This document shows positions 1 through 6,281 of a DNA stretch of 6,477 bases, piece after piece. The notes beneath the pieces are model-generated. The model was not told where the DNA came from and searched no databases. It worked only from the letters and a program-made list of their open reading frames with translations. The stretch comes from Planctomycetales bacterium (GTDB lineage: Bacteria; Planctomycetota; UBA11346). The stretch is taken from positions 1-6,477 of the forward strand of contig JANYGY010000234.1 of assembly GCA_025362255.1 (NCBI GenBank). The letters are read 5' to 3'. The position numbers and the translations under genes are program-made. Numbering within the stretch: the first letter of the stretch is position 1; each line of letters starts with the position of its first letter.

Positions 1-38
1 GCGCACCCGGGCTGTATCAGCCTGGGTGCGCTTCTTTT
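1..38 (+). terminator. Intrinsic (rho-independent) terminator of an upstream gene
   Basis: Bases 1-8 (GCGCACCC) pair exactly with 24-31 (GGGTGCGC). Bases 9-14 continue the stem with 18-23 through one G-U wobble, leaving a three-base loop at 15-17. This 14-bp GC-rich stem is followed at once by a T-rich tract (32-38, TTCTTTT). The T-tract lies only on the + strand side, so the terminator should end a + strand gene located left of the window. It also insulates the response regulator gene that follows. Confidence 0.85.
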
Positions 39-95
39 GGTCGGCGAGCATCTGGCTCCTGCCACCCCTCCCGGCGGGCGATCTCAGGTTGGCAT

Positions 96-124
96 TTGAA
101 ACAAGTCGATTTGTAGGGTAGACT
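96..124 (+). promoter_or_regulatory. Candidate sigma-70-type promoter of the response regulator gene
   Basis: TTGAAA at 96-101 matches the -35 consensus at five of six positions. TAGACT at 119-124 matches the -10 consensus at four of six, and the spacer is the ideal 17 bp. Transcription would begin near 131, leaving a leader of about 24 nt before the ATG at 155. The preceding terminator at 1-38 makes an independent promoter here likely. The consensus used is that of E. coli and may not hold for this organism. Confidence 0.35.
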
Positions 125-154
125 TATGAGTCCTGGGAACCAGTGAGCCAACGC

Positions 155-538
155 ATGCCTGATATCCTCATCGTCGAAGACAACCCAGTTAACCAGAAAC
201 TTATCGCGTTTCTCCTCGCTCGCTCGCAATACACCTACGACATTGCCGAAAATGGAGCGGTAGCCCTCGATAAGCTTGAAAAATCGAGTTACCGCTTGGT
301 TCTGATGGACATGATGATGCCGGTGATGAACGGTTACGACGCGACCAAAGCGATTCGCACCAATCCCAAGCATCAGCATCTGCCGGTTATTGCGCTGACC
401 GCCAATGCCATGAAGGGCGAAGACGAAAAATGCCGCCAGGTGGGTTGTGACGACTATATCGCCAAGCCCTATTCTAAAGATCAGATCCTGTCCGCGATCC
501 ATCGTCTGATCGGCAAACCTGCCGCCCTTGCCACCTGA
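155..538 (+). CDS. Single-domain response regulator (CheY/DivK-like receiver)
   Basis: The 127-residue product is a complete receiver domain with no output domain. It would act in the cytoplasm as a phosphorylation-controlled partner of a histidine kinase or other protein. The Mg-binding acidic pair is E8-D9 (in ILIVEDN). The phosphoacceptor is D52 (in LMDMMMPVMNG), the switch threonine is T82 (in ALTANA), and the conserved lysine is K104 (in AKPY). The VEDNPVNQKL start and MMMPVMNG motif resemble DivK and the receivers of hybrid kinases more than CheY. I chose the ATG at 155 because the first beta strand begins right after it. An in-frame GTG at 143 would add four residues, and neither start has a strong Shine-Dalgarno. 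The gene stands between a terminator and a convergent neighbour, so it is probably monocistronic. Its kinase partner is not in the window and its pathway cannot be named. Confidence 0.93.
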   Translation: MPDILIVEDNPVNQKLIAFLLARSQYTYDIAENGAVALDKLEKSSYRLVLMDMMMPVMNGYDATKAIRTNPKHQHLPVIALTANAMKGEDEKCRQVGCDDYIAKPYSKDQILSAIHRLIGKPAALAT

Positions 539-554
539 GCCTACCGATCAATAG

Positions 555-618
555 CCCGGTTAGGTGGCCCGGCTAGGTGGCTCGGCTAGAAAGCCCGGTT
601 AGGTAGCTCGGATGATAG
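555..618. repeat. 13-bp imperfect tandem repeat in a convergent intergenic gap
   Basis: The 112-bp gap between the response regulator stop and the moeA stop is largely filled by a 13-bp tandem repeat. The units are CCCGGTTAGGTGG (555-567), CCCGGCTAGGTGG (568-580), CTCGGCTAGAAAG (581-593) and CCCGGTTAGGTAG (594-606), plus a degraded fifth unit (607-618). I see no clear hairpin and T-tract terminator for either flanking gene in this gap. The array could be a neutral minisatellite or a protein-binding array. Confidence 0.8.
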
Positions 619-650
619 CGATGGCGGGATTGGCCAAACGGACGGACGTT

Positions 651-1913
651 TCAGCGACAACGTGCCGGCAGCACGGCGGTGGCGCCGGTCAGCGTGCCGA
701 CGTAGGGCAGCACGGGCACGACGTGACCAGCCGGATGACTGGCTCCTGGAGCCAGATCCACGAGGCAATCGCCGGCCGCCGCCGCGACCAGATCGCCGCT
801 GCCGTTCCACCGGATCGGAACCACGCCGCCCGCCGTCCGCCGCGCAGGCAGGAACAACTGCCGTTTGCCGGGGTTGCTCCATGAACAACCCAGCGGCAGG
901 AGCTCCCAGGTGCCATCAGGCACCAAGCCCATCAGGCGGCGGATCAGCGGCAGCAGGATGAGATGCGCGGTGGCGATCACGCTGACCGGATTGCCCGGCA
1001 GGCCGACGAGGAATTTGCCATCACCCCGGCGCGCCAGAAACACCGGTTTTCCGGGCTGCATCGCGATGTGATGGAAAACCGTGATGAGGCCGAGCGAGGT
1101 TGCGAGCACCGGCACCAGATCCTTGTCACCGGCACTGACGCCACCGGTGGTGACGACCACTTCGGCCTGATCGAAGGAAGTAACCAAAGCGGCGCGCAAG
1201 GCGATCGCATCGTCGACGGCGTGAGCCCGCGCTGCGGGTAGACCCAGCGCCGCAGCGAACGCCGTCAAGAACGGGCCGTTGCTGTCATTGATCGCAGCGG
1301 CGCCCTGGCCGCCGACTTCATCGCCGGTGGTGACGATCGCGATCCGTGGCGGGCGGGCGACCGTCAGCTGGGCGGCGCCTGCCATCGCGGCGCAGGCAAG
1401 GGTCGCCGGGCCAAGGACCGTGCCTGCCCGAACCACGATATCCCCCGCGCGCCCGTCTTCGCCCCGCCGAGCGATATTGCGCGCCGGGCTCACGGCCTTG
1501 GGCTCGGTGACGGTGACCACCACGGCAGTGGACAGGGTCTTATGCGTCAGACTGGCGTGGGGCATCGCGGTGCCGAATTGGTCTGTTTGCTCGATCGGCA
1601 CCACCGTGGTCCCGACCGGGGCCGGGGCGCCGGTCATGATCCTCACCGCTTGGCCCGGCTGAAGATGTCCGGTGAAGGTGCTGCCGGCGGCGACCATGCC
1701 GTGAATGGAAAAAGACAGTCGCTGGCCATCCGGAACCACCGCGAAGCCATCCATCGTCGCGCGATCGAAAGGCGGTTGATCCTCGGCCAAGGGGATGTCG
1801 GTGATCAGCACTCGGCCCTGGGCATGGTCGAGCGGCACGATCTCGGCCCGCCGCTCGGCGGGAACGTGTGCGATCAACTCAAGCGCTTCGGCGTAGGTCT
1901 TCAGTCCGGACAT
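651..1913 (-). CDS. moeA: Molybdopterin molybdenumtransferase MoeA
   Basis: MoeA inserts molybdate into adenylylated molybdopterin to make molybdenum cofactor, the last common step of Moco synthesis in the cytoplasm. The product is 420 residues from the ATG at 1913, close to the usual family length of about 400-410. Family motifs occur in order: PPFDRATMDGFAV (residues 47-59, with D55 matching the MDGY aspartate), VRIMTGAPAP (90-99), IVTTGDEV (193-200), INDSN (208-212), TTGGVSAGDKD (255-265, the MoCF-binding fold), MQPGKP (285-290) and GLPGNPVS (304-311). A C-terminal beta domain follows. The reading frame extends upstream to 2084, but that part overlaps the preceding gene and has no MoeA-like sequence, so the internal ATG is preferred. 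No convincing Shine-Dalgarno was found. The gene starts 91 bp after the stop of the preceding gene on the same strand. It may have its own promoter, and no other Moco gene is visible. Confidence 0.95.
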   Translation of the reverse strand: MSGLKTYAEALELIAHVPAERRAEIVPLDHAQGRVLITDIPLAEDQPPFDRATMDGFAVVPDGQRLSFSIHGMVAAGSTFTGHLQPGQAVRIMTGAPAPVGTTVVPIEQTDQFGTAMPHASLTHKTLSTAVVVTVTEPKAVSPARNIARRGEDGRAGDIVVRAGTVLGPATLACAAMAGAAQLTVARPPRIAIVTTGDEVGGQGAAAINDSNGPFLTAFAAALGLPAARAHAVDDAIALRAALVTSFDQAEVVVTTGGVSAGDKDLVPVLATSLGLITVFHHIAMQPGKPVFLARRGDGKFLVGLPGNPVSVIATAHLILLPLIRRLMGLVPDGTWELLPLGCSWSNPGKRQLFLPARRTAGGVVPIRWNGSGDLVAAAAGDCLVDLAPGASHPAGHVVPVLPYVGTLTGATAVLPARCR

Positions 1914-2004
1914 TGATGCATGTAACCACGCCCCAGCCGAGGGCCAATCGTCAAAAGCATGTCGGAGACGATTATTGAAGTATTCCGCGTGGGTGACTGG
2001 TGCG

Positions 2005-3618
2005 TCAGCGCGAGGCGGACAACGGCAGGTAGCGATAGGCTGCCTGAAGATCGAGGACCGCACTCGCCGTGGCATGTACCGCATCGGGCGCCGTCAGGAC
2101 AGCCTCGGGGGATACCTTCACCCGCCCTGGGCCAGCATCGACGAACAACGGCAGCAAGCGGGTTTGCACTGCTGAAATCCAGGCGTCCCACCCTGGCCCG
2201 CCCGTTTCCCGCAGAGCCAGAGTGGCGAACAACCAGCCGTCGGTATCGGCCGGCTGGGCGACTCCATTGGCCTCAAGGGCGATTCCGGGCTTAAGCGCGG
2301 CCAAGCTGTCCACCACCGCAGCGGTCGCCGGATTATCGCGATAACCGAGGGTCATCCGGGTAAATGCGCTGAGGCCGAGGCGACCCGCATCACGATCGCC
2401 AGCGTCGGGTAAGCGGGTCGGAACCTCGCGTGAACGGTCATGCAACATCGGCGGTACTGTCAGCCCACCTTGTTGGGCAGTCTCGATCGCGAGCACGGCG
2501 AAGCCGTCGAGCGCGACCAAAGGATCAAGCTGCTCGGCGAGATCGGTCAGCGCTTGTTCAGCGGCCGCGCGCGGCGCCAGACCAAGCAACGCGCCTTCGA
2601 CCCGGGCGAGCGTGATCAGCACCCGCGGGCGCAGCGCGGTGGCGCGATCAACGGCCAACGGTGCGCGATCGAGAGCTGCCAGGGCCCGCCGGACAACATC
2701 GATCCGCTCGCGATCGACCGCCGTGGTGCCGCCACCTTCGGCGAGAAATGCGAGGGTTGCCAGCGCATGGCTGGTGCGCACGGCGTCGTGATCAAGGTCG
2801 CTCTTTTGCGCAGCCAGAAGCTGCGCGGGCAGAAGTTGCGCTGGCGGAAGAGACGACACCTGCGGAGGCGCAAAACGACCGTCAGCGTCCTGCTGCGTCT
2901 GCAGCCAGCGCAGGCCGCATGCGACCGCGCCAGCCGAGCGCTGGGCATGGTACCGCAGGCGCGCGGCGGCGCGGAGATCCGCGGATTGGCGGAGAGCGAA
3001 CAAGTCGAAACCGGATCCCGGCAGCTGCGTCCAATCGCGAGGACCAGCATTGGTGAACTCGATCACCGGTGGCACCACCGCGTTGGTCCACCCGCTGTGC
3101 TCGTCGGGCTGCGGGTGATCGCGACGATTCGCAAACAAGACCGCCACGACGAGAACGGCCGCGAGGTGACCAACCACGACCGCGACCACCAGACGTAAAC
3201 GACGATGGCGAACCGCGGTAGTCGCGGCCTGGGCGCGACTACTGACCGGCATGTCGGAGGTGATCGGAGCCAAGCGGCTGGAGGCCATCAGCTGCACGCG
3301 CACTCGCGCCCGCAGATCCACCGGCGCCGGCGCGATCGTCGCGAACAGATGGCGCAGGCGACCAAGTTCGGGATCGGTGCCATCCTGCTCATAGAGGTGA
3401 TCGATACGTTCGCCCTCATCACTGGCGACCTGGCCCTCGGCAACGGCGAGACGGGTCTCGACCTGGGTCCGCAGATCGCTGGGTGACGGCTGCTCGCCTC
3501 GGATCAGGCGACCGAGTTTGGCGAGCGCCTTGCCATCGGGGCAATGCTCATCCCCGGTGGCGATGGCGCGCAGCAACGGATCGCTGTCGCGATTAGGAGA
3601 ATTTGAAAGCGTACTCAT
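2005..3618 (-). CDS. Membrane-anchored putative anti-sigma factor with squalene-cyclase-like toroid domain
   Basis: The 537-residue product begins inside the stop codon of the ECF sigma gene (ATGA overlap, 3615-3618), an arrangement typical of sigma/anti-sigma pairs. Residues 1-136 are hydrophilic and contain a duplicated motif, PSPSDLRTQV (44-53) and PAPVDLRARV (97-106), each about ten residues after an LGRL. One hydrophobic segment (about 141-163) follows the basic cluster RHRRLR, so the N-terminus should be cytoplasmic and the large C-terminal part outside. Residues 228-530 resemble alpha/alpha toroid repeats of the squalene cyclase/prenyltransferase type: GLRWLQTQQDADGRF (235-249), HDAVRTSHALATLAFLAEGG (278-297) and GWLFATLAL (461-469). 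No DxDD or other cyclase catalytic motif is evident, so sensing or binding is more likely than catalysis. The HxxxCxxC zinc anti-sigma motif is absent. The anti-sigma role is inferred from context and topology. Confidence 0.8.
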   Translation of the reverse strand: MSTLSNSPNRDSDPLLRAIATGDEHCPDGKALAKLGRLIRGEQPSPSDLRTQVETRLAVAEGQVASDEGERIDHLYEQDGTDPELGRLRHLFATIAPAPVDLRARVRVQLMASSRLAPITSDMPVSSRAQAATTAVRHRRLRLVVAVVVGHLAAVLVVAVLFANRRDHPQPDEHSGWTNAVVPPVIEFTNAGPRDWTQLPGSGFDLFALRQSADLRAAARLRYHAQRSAGAVACGLRWLQTQQDADGRFAPPQVSSLPPAQLLPAQLLAAQKSDLDHDAVRTSHALATLAFLAEGGGTTAVDRERIDVVRRALAALDRAPLAVDRATALRPRVLITLARVEGALLGLAPRAAAEQALTDLAEQLDPLVALDGFAVLAIETAQQGGLTVPPMLHDRSREVPTRLPDAGDRDAGRLGLSAFTRMTLGYRDNPATAAVVDSLAALKPGIALEANGVAQPADTDGWLFATLALRETGGPGWDAWISAVQTRLLPLFVDAGPGRVKVSPEAVLTAPDAVHATASAVLDLQAAYRYLPLSASR

Positions 3619-4235
3619 GACGCATCGTCCTCGACCAGATCGGCCAATTCATCGCGCAAGGCGCGTACCGCATTGTGCATCCGGCTTTTGACCGTGCCTT
3701 CGGGGATGCCCAGAATCCCGGCGATTTCCTGATATTTCATACCATGGTTGTTGGCCATCACGAACACTTCGCGCTGGCCGGCCGGCAGCAATTCGAGGGC
3801 CTGTTGGACTCGTTCGCGGATTTGTCCGTCGCGACCGTTATGATCACGGATCTCAGGCGCCGGCAGCGTGTCCGACAGGCGCGGGCCGTCTTCGCCAAAC
3901 TCGGCATCGAGACTGAGATGCCGGCGGGTTCGCCGCAGGTGATCGATCCACAGATTGTGCGCGATCCGATACAGGAAGGTCCGCACCCGCGCGGTCGGCG
4001 TATAGCGCGCCCGCGCCCGATACACATTGACGAACACATCCTGCGCCAGCTCTTCGGCGACCAATTGATCCCAGCTCAGATGGAAAAAGAACCCGGTCAA
4101 CTCGGACTGATACCGCCCGACCAGGGTGATCACCGCCTCTTGGTCGTCATTGCGGATCCGCTCCATGACCTCGACATCGGGGTCGACCGACTTCAATAAA
4201 CTCGGATCAACGATGGCAGCGTGGGGCACGGACAT
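3615..4235 (-). CDS. ECF-type RNA polymerase sigma factor
   Basis: The product (206 residues from the ATG at 4235) has only the two sigma domains of group 4 (ECF) sigma factors and should direct RNA polymerase to a dedicated set of promoters. Region 2 spans about residues 34-102. It contains EELAQDVFVNVYRARARY and RVRTFLYRIAHNLWIDHLRR, the core-binding and -10-recognition helices. Region 4 spans about 140-196. It contains LELLPAGQREVFVMANNHGMKYQEIAG and the helix-turn-helix ILGIPEGTVKSRMHNAVRALR, which would read the -35 element. A poorly conserved acidic linker joins the two. I chose ATG 4235 because GGGGAAG lies 9 nt upstream. An in-frame GTG at 4265 would add ten residues but lacks a Shine-Dalgarno. 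The 3' end overlaps the next gene by 4 nt, whose product is the likely cognate anti-sigma factor. The regulon cannot be named from this window. Confidence 0.93.
   Translation of the reverse strand: MSVPHAAIVDPSLLKSVDPDVEVMERIRNDDQEAVITLVGRYQSELTGFFFHLSWDQLVAEELAQDVFVNVYRARARYTPTARVRTFLYRIAHNLWIDHLRRTRRHLSLDAEFGEDGPRLSDTLPAPEIRDHNGRDGQIRERVQQALELLPAGQREVFVMANNHGMKYQEIAGILGIPEGTVKSRMHNAVRALRDELADLVEDDAS
3628..3632 (-). promoter_or_regulatory. Ribosome binding site of the toroid membrane protein gene
   Basis: On the - strand GAGGA ends 9 nt before the ATG at 3618. It lies inside the last codons of the sigma factor gene. Together with the ATGA overlap it supports this start and coupled translation of the two proteins. 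Confidence 0.6.
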
Positions 4236-4244
4236 GAACAACGG

Positions 4245-4251
4245 CTTCCCC
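4245..4251 (-). promoter_or_regulatory. Ribosome binding site favouring the ATG start of the sigma gene
   Basis: GGGGAAG on the - strand lies 9 nt before the ATG at 4235. The alternative GTG at 4265 is preceded by an A-rich stretch without a purine-rich Shine-Dalgarno, so this site decides between the two starts. Confidence 0.45.
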
Positions 4252-4307
4252 GATGGATAGTTCACTGTTTTTTACCAGCAGCTGTCCCCATGCACCATAC
4301 GAATCGC

Positions 4308-4336
4308 CGTGAAGGTGCGTGAAGGTGCGTGAAGGT
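4308..4336. repeat. 10-bp tandem repeat upstream of the sigma gene
   Basis: The unit CGTGAAGGTG occurs at 4308-4317 and 4318-4327, with nine of ten bases again at 4328-4336. On the - strand it reads CACCTTCACG. The last copy runs into the stop codon of the hydrolase-like gene (TGA at 4338-4336). A period of about one helical turn, 73 bp upstream of the sigma start, would suit an operator or promoter element, but it may also be a slippage product. Confidence 0.75.
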
Positions 4337-6009
4337 CAGGGCAGCGTTGGAATTGCCGGGCGCTGGCCCAAGGCCGCGATCCGGGCGTTGAACAACACGA
4401 TGACCTCACGCTGCACCGCCGTTGGCATCTCAGCAAAGCCGACATCGTCGCCGAAGCAGCCGTTGGCCAAGGCCACCGGGCCACCATGGGCGACGGCGTA
4501 ACGCGTCCATTCGAGGTTGGTCAGGGGCGCCCAATTGCAGCTCCAGGCGGTGCTCGCCCACGTCGGAAAACGGACCGCCCCCCAGGTGCTCGGACGGCAG
4601 GCCGAATCCTGATAAATGCCGTCAGCCCACAGCGAGTAGGGAAAGACCGCCTCGTCGACTTGGGGGGCACCGCCAAGGAGATCGGCGGTGAGAAAGGCGA
4701 GTTCAGGACGCGTTCGATGGCAGATCGCGGTCATCTCGGCGATCAAAGTGGCCTGGGCCTGCGCGGCGTAACCAGGACAGGCCGACGGACCGAGCTGGCT
4801 GCGCCCGACATAATACGCTTCGTCCATCACCAAGGCGTCGGTCTGATCGCCGACGTGCCGGCACAACTGCGCCGTCAGATCGAGGAAGAACCGCCGCACT
4901 TGCGGTTGCAGCGGGTTGGCGATGTACGTCTCGCCCACCAGGTCGGGGCCTTGCCACAGGTTGCCGCCACGTTCCAGCCCGGTGCCGTCGGCACTATGCG
5001 CCGCTGGGGCTCCAGCGCGTTGCAGGCCGGTGAAGGCATAGAAAGCAGTGCGGAATCCCAAGCCCTTGGCGTACGCAAGGCGACGGCGCACCTCGCTCCA
5101 ACTCATCTCCACCGGATGCAGCCGCGCATCGATGCGAAATTGATAGGCATCCTCGCGCGGCCCGCCGGTGCCGGCCGCCCACCCCGGATTGCGAACACCC
5201 ATCGCCGTCATGTGCGGGAAGGCGGTCCAGCGGTCTTTGAGCGACCCATCCGGCTTCATGCAATAAGTGCCGACCTCATCGTACCAGCCATGCATGCAGG
5301 CCACGACATGGTGACGTTTTTCCTGCGGGATGACGGCGGCCATCGCCGCCAGATCGCTGAACCAAGCCTCGCCATTATCGCCAAGATAGTCGTAATAATT
5401 CAGCGCGATGTCTTTGAGCCAAGCCGGTCGCGCCGCCGGCGGAGCCACCTGCGCACACCATGCATCGAGACCCGCCGGCACATCGGCCACGGGTTGCAGC
5501 ACGAACATCCGCTGCATCCCGGTAAGCGGCCCGGCAGCTGCCTGTAATCGCCAACTGCACGACAAACCCTCAGGAGTAGCGCTGATCGTCGTGGTGAATG
5601 TCGGATCGAATCCCGCCAACAACCATCCGTCAGCGCGCTTGAGAAACATCAACGGCAAAGCCAGGCGCACGGCGGGTTCGGTGCCGGCGACTGCCCCCGG
5701 TCCACGGAAAGTGCCTGCCAGGCTCACGCCTCCGTTGTGCAGCTGGCCATCAAACGCCGGCGCACAGGTAGCCGTGGCGGTCACCGCCATCCGCAGCTCA
5801 CAGTCGGTATCTGCCTTCAGCGCCTTGGGCGAATTCAAGCTCAGAACATAGCGACCTCGGACATCGCGCTTCAACTCCGTGCTCAGCCCCGGCAAACCAA
5901 GACCCGTCGGCTTTTCCGGCACCCCCTCACGCAACACCCACGACAGATGTGCCTTTGCAGCACCCTGCGTCACATTGAACTCAATCGCCGCCACCGGAGG
6001 TACATCCAT
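4336..6009 (-). CDS. Putative glycoside-hydrolase-like TIM-barrel protein
   Basis: I do not recognise a named family for this 557-residue protein. Residues 1-190 look like an all-beta domain rich in short strands. About 195-520 reads like a (beta/alpha)8 glycosidase fold, with strand-end motifs VVACMHGWYDEVGTYC (235-250), the W-rich segment MSWSEVRRRLAYAKGLGFRTAFYAF (302-326), NPLQPQVRRFFLDLTAQL (365-382) followed by DALVMDEAYYV (391-401), and ELAFLTADLLGG (436-447). The DALVMDE segment resembles the strand carrying a catalytic acid in GH36-, GH31- or GHL-type barrels. D396, E397, D244 and E245 are candidate active-site residues. An in-frame TAG lies 9 nt before the ATG, so the start cannot be further upstream, and no signal peptide or lipobox is present. 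The protein is therefore predicted to be cytoplasmic. A weak GAAGG lies very close to the ATG. The sigma gene follows on the same strand after about 100 bp. The enzymatic role is an inference from motif layout. Confidence 0.7.
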   Translation of the reverse strand: MDVPPVAAIEFNVTQGAAKAHLSWVLREGVPEKPTGLGLPGLSTELKRDVRGRYVLSLNSPKALKADTDCELRMAVTATATCAPAFDGQLHNGGVSLAGTFRGPGAVAGTEPAVRLALPLMFLKRADGWLLAGFDPTFTTTISATPEGLSCSWRLQAAAGPLTGMQRMFVLQPVADVPAGLDAWCAQVAPPAARPAWLKDIALNYYDYLGDNGEAWFSDLAAMAAVIPQEKRHHVVACMHGWYDEVGTYCMKPDGSLKDRWTAFPHMTAMGVRNPGWAAGTGGPREDAYQFRIDARLHPVEMSWSEVRRRLAYAKGLGFRTAFYAFTGLQRAGAPAAHSADGTGLERGGNLWQGPDLVGETYIANPLQPQVRRFFLDLTAQLCRHVGDQTDALVMDEAYYVGRSQLGPSACPGYAAQAQATLIAEMTAICHRTRPELAFLTADLLGGAPQVDEAVFPYSLWADGIYQDSACRPSTWGAVRFPTWASTAWSCNWAPLTNLEWTRYAVAHGGPVALANGCFGDDVGFAEMPTAVQREVIVLFNARIAALGQRPAIPTLP

Positions 6010-6037
6010 GCCTTCAGCCTAGTTCGGCCATTCAGGG

Positions 6038-6070
6038 AATAAATGTCCCGCCGCTCACCACATTTTTATT
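6038..6070. repeat. AT-rich imperfect inverted repeat
   Basis: AATAAATGT at 6038-6046 pairs with ACATTTTTATT at 6060-6070, apart from a two-base T bulge, around a 13-base GC-rich centre. It is the only AT-rich patch in this part of the window and lies about 30 bp upstream of the hydrolase-like start codon. It could be an operator or part of a promoter. No T-tract suggests a terminator on either strand. Confidence 0.4.
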
Positions 6071-6088
6071 CGAAGAAACCCGCAAGGC

Positions 6089-6103
6089 CCAGTCGGAGAC
6101 TGG
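6089..6103. repeat. Small extragenic hairpin
   Basis: Bases 6089-6094 (CCAGTC) pair perfectly with 6098-6103 (GACTGG) around the three-base loop GGA. Hairpins of this compact type with a trinucleotide loop recur further right in the repeat unit. Confidence 0.5.
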
Positions 6104-6111
6104 CGGTCCCA

Positions 6112-6158
6112 GGCTGCCGGGCTGCCGGGCTGCCGGGCTGCCGGGCTGCCGGGCTGCC
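6112..6158. repeat. 8-bp tandem repeat array
   Basis: The unit GGCTGCCG is repeated exactly five times (6112-6151), followed by seven of eight bases (6152-6158), with no mismatch. The perfect identity points to recent expansion by slippage. The array sits about 100 bp upstream of the hydrolase-like gene and about 30 bp from the structured 200-bp repeat. Confidence 0.92.
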
Positions 6159-6191
6159 AAGTGCACAATTTCTACGAAGATCAAACGGGGA

Positions 6192-6218
6192 GGCCGAGGG
6201 GGCAACGCCCCTTCGGCC
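6192..6218 (+). repeat. Hairpin A of the 200-bp repeat unit
   Basis: Bases 6192-6203 pair with 6207-6218 over 12 bp around the loop AAC. The only non-Watson-Crick pair is 6198/6212, a G-U wobble in + strand RNA but a C/A mismatch in - strand RNA. The same hairpin recurs at 6392-6418. No T-tract follows, so it is not an ordinary intrinsic terminator. Confidence 0.75.
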
Positions 6219-6223
6219 CGGGT

Positions 6224-6245
6224 CCAGGGGGCGGAGCCCACCTGG
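6224..6245. repeat. Hairpin B of the 200-bp repeat unit
   Basis: CCAGG at 6224-6228 pairs with CCTGG at 6241-6245, and GGGC at 6229-6232 pairs with GCCC at 6236-6239, leaving A6240 as a one-base bulge and GGA as the loop. The same hairpin recurs at 6424-6445. Confidence 0.7.
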
Positions 6246-6281
6246 TGCAAGCGAGCAACGCGAGCGCGAAAGGCGGTAGCC

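Larger units (their letters stand above)
6189..6277. repeat. 89-bp exact direct repeat, copy 1
   Basis: These 89 bases are identical to 6389-6477, an offset of exactly 200 bp. The copy contains two hairpins (6192-6218 and 6224-6245) and a GCGAGC/GAGCGC segment (6251-6267) that could form a weak third stem. It is followed by the long hairpin at 6282-6377. No transposase or terminal inverted repeats are visible, so this looks like an extragenic repeat family and not an insertion sequence. Confidence 0.95.

Noticed and set aside
17..502. A 161-codon open frame on the - strand
   Set aside because: It is antisense to the response regulator, whose complete receiver motifs settle the strand.
1914..2084. 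An N-terminal extension of MoeA to an upstream ATG at 2084
   Set aside because: The extra 57 residues overlap the end of the preceding gene in another frame and are not MoeA-like. The family's N-terminus begins near the ATG at 1913.
2440..3198. A 252-codon open frame on the + strand
   Set aside because: It is antisense to the toroid membrane protein, which has clear motifs, a membrane helix and a coupled start. The + strand translation shows no recognisable domain.
4486..5547. A 353-codon open frame on the + strand
   Set aside because: It lies wholly antisense to the hydrolase-like gene, its translation is low-complexity and Arg/Gly/His-rich, and it shows no domain motif. GC-rich coding DNA commonly gives such shadow frames.
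6112..6158. CRISPR array
   Set aside because: The repeats are 8 bp and directly abutting, with no spacers.
6192..6218. Intrinsic terminator
   Set aside because: The stem is strong, but neither side carries a T-tract on the strand that would need it.
6043..6279. A 78-codon + strand gene across the tandem repeats
   Set aside because: Its sequence is a readout of the 8-bp array and hairpins, it has no ribosome binding site, and the frame is not kept in the second repeat copy.
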